Positions 4,985 through 6,214 of a DNA stretch of 6,214 bases are shown piece after piece. Both the position numbers and the translations under genes were made by a program. The stretch covers positions 1-6,214 of the forward strand of contig CAJXJM010000163.1 in the NCBI GenBank assembly GCA_913054205.1, in the 5' to 3' direction. Position 1 is the first letter of the stretch. Each line of letters starts with the position of its first letter. The DNA is from an uncultured Rhodospirillaceae bacterium. Lineage in GTDB: Bacteria > Pseudomonadota > Alphaproteobacteria > Rhodospirillales > UBA2165. A model generated the notes under the pieces. It was not told the origin of the DNA and did not search any database. It saw only the letters and a program-made list of their open reading frames with translations.

Positions 4985-6214
4985 TCACGTGTTTTTCTTT
5001 TGGACCAGCCACGGTGCCGGATTGATCGGCTGGCTGTTCCGTCTTAATTCAATATACAGCGACGGCTTGCCGTCCTTAGGTGATCCCATAACGCCAACGG
5101 GCTCGCCTGACAACAAATATTGGCCGATAATTCCGTCAATACGGGACATGCCAGCCAATAGACTATGATATCCTTCGCCGTGATCAATGATCAAGAGTTG
5201 TCCGTATCCACGGAAATTACCAGCAAAAACGACTTTGCCGTCATGAGGCGCCACCACTTGCGCGGAACTCCTGGTTTCAATGGTCAATCCTTTGCGCGTG
5301 ACACCGCGCCGAAGGGGCTCGCCATAGCGTCCCTTGATCGGGCCAATGGCCGGATATCTCAGGGTGCCACGCGACAGCGCGAAAGGTTTAAGATTGGTGG
5401 GTGGGACCAGACGAACAATTTTTCTGGGGGTTGAAGAGGGCGAACTGCTCTTGGCTTTTTGACCCCCAAGCTGTTGTTTTTGCCGCCTTTTTTCCTCCTC
5501 GGCGAGTTGTTGTTTGCGTTCCTGCTCAAGATTTCCAAACAAGTCGCGAAGGTTTTTCGCTTGGCCGATGAGCGCCGCAATGCGCTGCCCGGCTTCGCGT
5601 CTTTCGGAGAGAGTACGTTCGCGTATCGCGGCCTTGATGCGGATCAGGCCATCTAGGATTGCGCGTTTTCCTCTGAGGTCCAGGCTCGCGGTGTCGAGCT
5701 GAGATTTGCGTTTTGCGATCAATTCCCGGGTCGCAGCAAGAGCGATCAAATCTTCGCGAAGTCGGGCGGCTTGGCCTTCAATTTGCGGAACGGCCGAGCG
5801 CAGCAGAATTGCGGTGCGGATTAGATCCGCCGCGCCAGCCGGGTAGGCGATGACCGCTTCCGGCGGCAATCTAGAAATCCGCTGCAAAGCCATTAAGACA
5901 TTGGCGAACTGGCCGCGGCGCGATTCCAACAATTTTCGCTTTTCTGTTTCCGCTTGATTGAGATCGTCGATCTCGGCTTCGAGCTTAAACAATCTTTGCT
6001 CAAGATTTTGCACCGATTTAGCAATTGCCACTCGTTCATTTGAGGCTTTTGAAAGATCGCTTTTTAAACTATCAGCTTGCCGTTTAAGACGTTGGCTTTT
6101 TTCTCTGCCGGCAGCAATTGCTTTTTCGACTTCTTTAATTTGTGTATCGAGGGAGCTGTTTTTATTTTGGGCTGAGCTGGAAGAAGGCAGACATAAGGCG
6201 AGAGCTGTGAAAAT
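4985..6214 (-). CDS. envC: EnvC-type murein hydrolase activator (coiled coil plus degenerate LytM/M23 domain), 5' partial
   Basis: The frame is open from the right edge to TGA at 4985-4987, giving 409 visible residues; the start codon lies outside. An internal GTG at 6029-6031 could be mistaken for the start, but the 61 upstream codons are open and begin with a hydrophobic stretch (IFTALALCLPSSSAQ) that looks like the end of a signal peptide. Long charged helices with coiled-coil character cover about 20-165 and 195-250. A LytM domain covers about 286-403, with GRYGEP at 295-300, RKGLTIE at 307-313, APHDGKVVFAG at 322-332, GYGQLLIIDHG at 336-346 and PSLYIELRR at 384-392. The zinc ligands of active M23 peptidases (HxxxD and HxH) are replaced by RKGLT and SLY, as in E. 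coli EnvC, which activates N-acetylmuramyl-L-alanine amidases at the division site instead of cutting peptidoglycan. It heads the visible cluster, 33 nt before ctpA. Confidence 0.9.
   Translation of the reverse strand: MFTALALCLPSSSSAQNKNSSLDTQIKEVEKAIAAGREKSQRLKRQADSLKSDLSKASNERVAIAKSVQNLEQRLFKLEAEIDDLNQAETEKRKLLESRRGQFANVLMALQRISRLPPEAVIAYPAGAADLIRTAILLRSAVPQIEGQAARLREDLIALAATRELIAKRKSQLDTASLDLRGKRAILDGLIRIKAAIRERTLSERREAGQRIAALIGQAKNLRDLFGNLEQERKQQLAEEEKRRQKQQLGGQKAKSSSPSSTPRKIVRLVPPTNLKPFALSRGTLRYPAIGPIKGRYGEPLRRGVTRKGLTIETRSSAQVVAPHDGKVVFAGNFRGYGQLLIIDHGEGYHSLLAGMSRIDGIIGQYLLSGEPVGVMGSPKDGKPSLYIELRRNSQPINPAPWLVQKKNT
6170..6214 (-). other. Partial signal peptide of the EnvC-type protein
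   Basis: The first 15 visible residues (IFTALALCLPSSSAQ) are a hydrophobic segment followed by a small-residue SSA motif suited to signal peptidase I, then a charged mature sequence. The positively charged N-terminus would be just outside the window. The single Cys is not in a lipobox because the residue before it is Leu. Confidence 0.6.

Noticed and set aside
6185..6193. A possible lipobox (ALALC) suggesting that the EnvC-type protein is a lipoprotein.
   Set aside because: The residue before the Cys is Leu, whereas a lipobox needs Gly, Ala or Ser there; a signal peptidase I site after SSA fits better.
4985..6214. Reading the M23 domain as an active endopeptidase.
   Set aside because: Neither the HxxxD nor the HxH zinc-ligand motif is present; the substitutions are those of the EnvC activator class.

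Overview
The window reads as chromosomal DNA of an alphaproteobacterium with a roughly balanced G+C content. The clues are the gene order envC - ctpA - divergent polysaccharide deacetylase - rppH, an RppH of the alphaproteobacterial type, and a fused gamma-alpha 2-oxoacid:ferredoxin oxidoreductase subunit (KorA type). I cannot resolve the order or genus. All five genes are on the minus strand and are read from high to low coordinates. The window cuts the first gene (envC, 5' end missing at 6214) and the last (korA, 3' end missing at position 1).

Region 6214-1506 is a compact four-gene cluster, very probably one transcript whose promoter lies outside the window. It encodes an exported coiled-coil/degenerate LytM protein of the EnvC type (4985 to beyond 6214), a periplasmic S41 carboxyl-terminal processing protease CtpA (3596-4951), a membrane-anchored divergent polysaccharide deacetylase family protein with an unusually acidic N-terminus (2009-3559), and the Nudix RNA 5' pyrophosphohydrolase RppH (1506-2009). 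The gaps are 33 nt and 36 nt, then a one-base TAATG stop/start overlap. The first three proteins belong to envelope and peptidoglycan remodelling. EnvC-type proteins activate amidases without being enzymes, Ctp proteases degrade or process cell-wall enzymes, and the third protein appears to have lost the catalytic residues of its family. RppH acts in the cytoplasm on mRNA 5' ends, so its place here is probably conserved gene order rather than a shared pathway.

Region 1505-1220 (286 bp) holds no gene. It carries two plausible sigma-70-like promoters pointing toward korA, a short direct repeat, and no convincing terminator.

Region 1219-1 encodes the first 406 residues of KorA, the large subunit of a CoA-dependent, ferredoxin-reducing 2-oxoacid oxidoreductase. 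The partner korB would be expected beyond the window edge.

I found no RNA gene, CRISPR array, insertion sequence or phage signature. The window looks like housekeeping DNA. The most interesting points are the catalytically eroded deacetylase-like protein next to the equally non-catalytic EnvC, and an anti-Shine-Dalgarno-like sequence directly before the rppH start.
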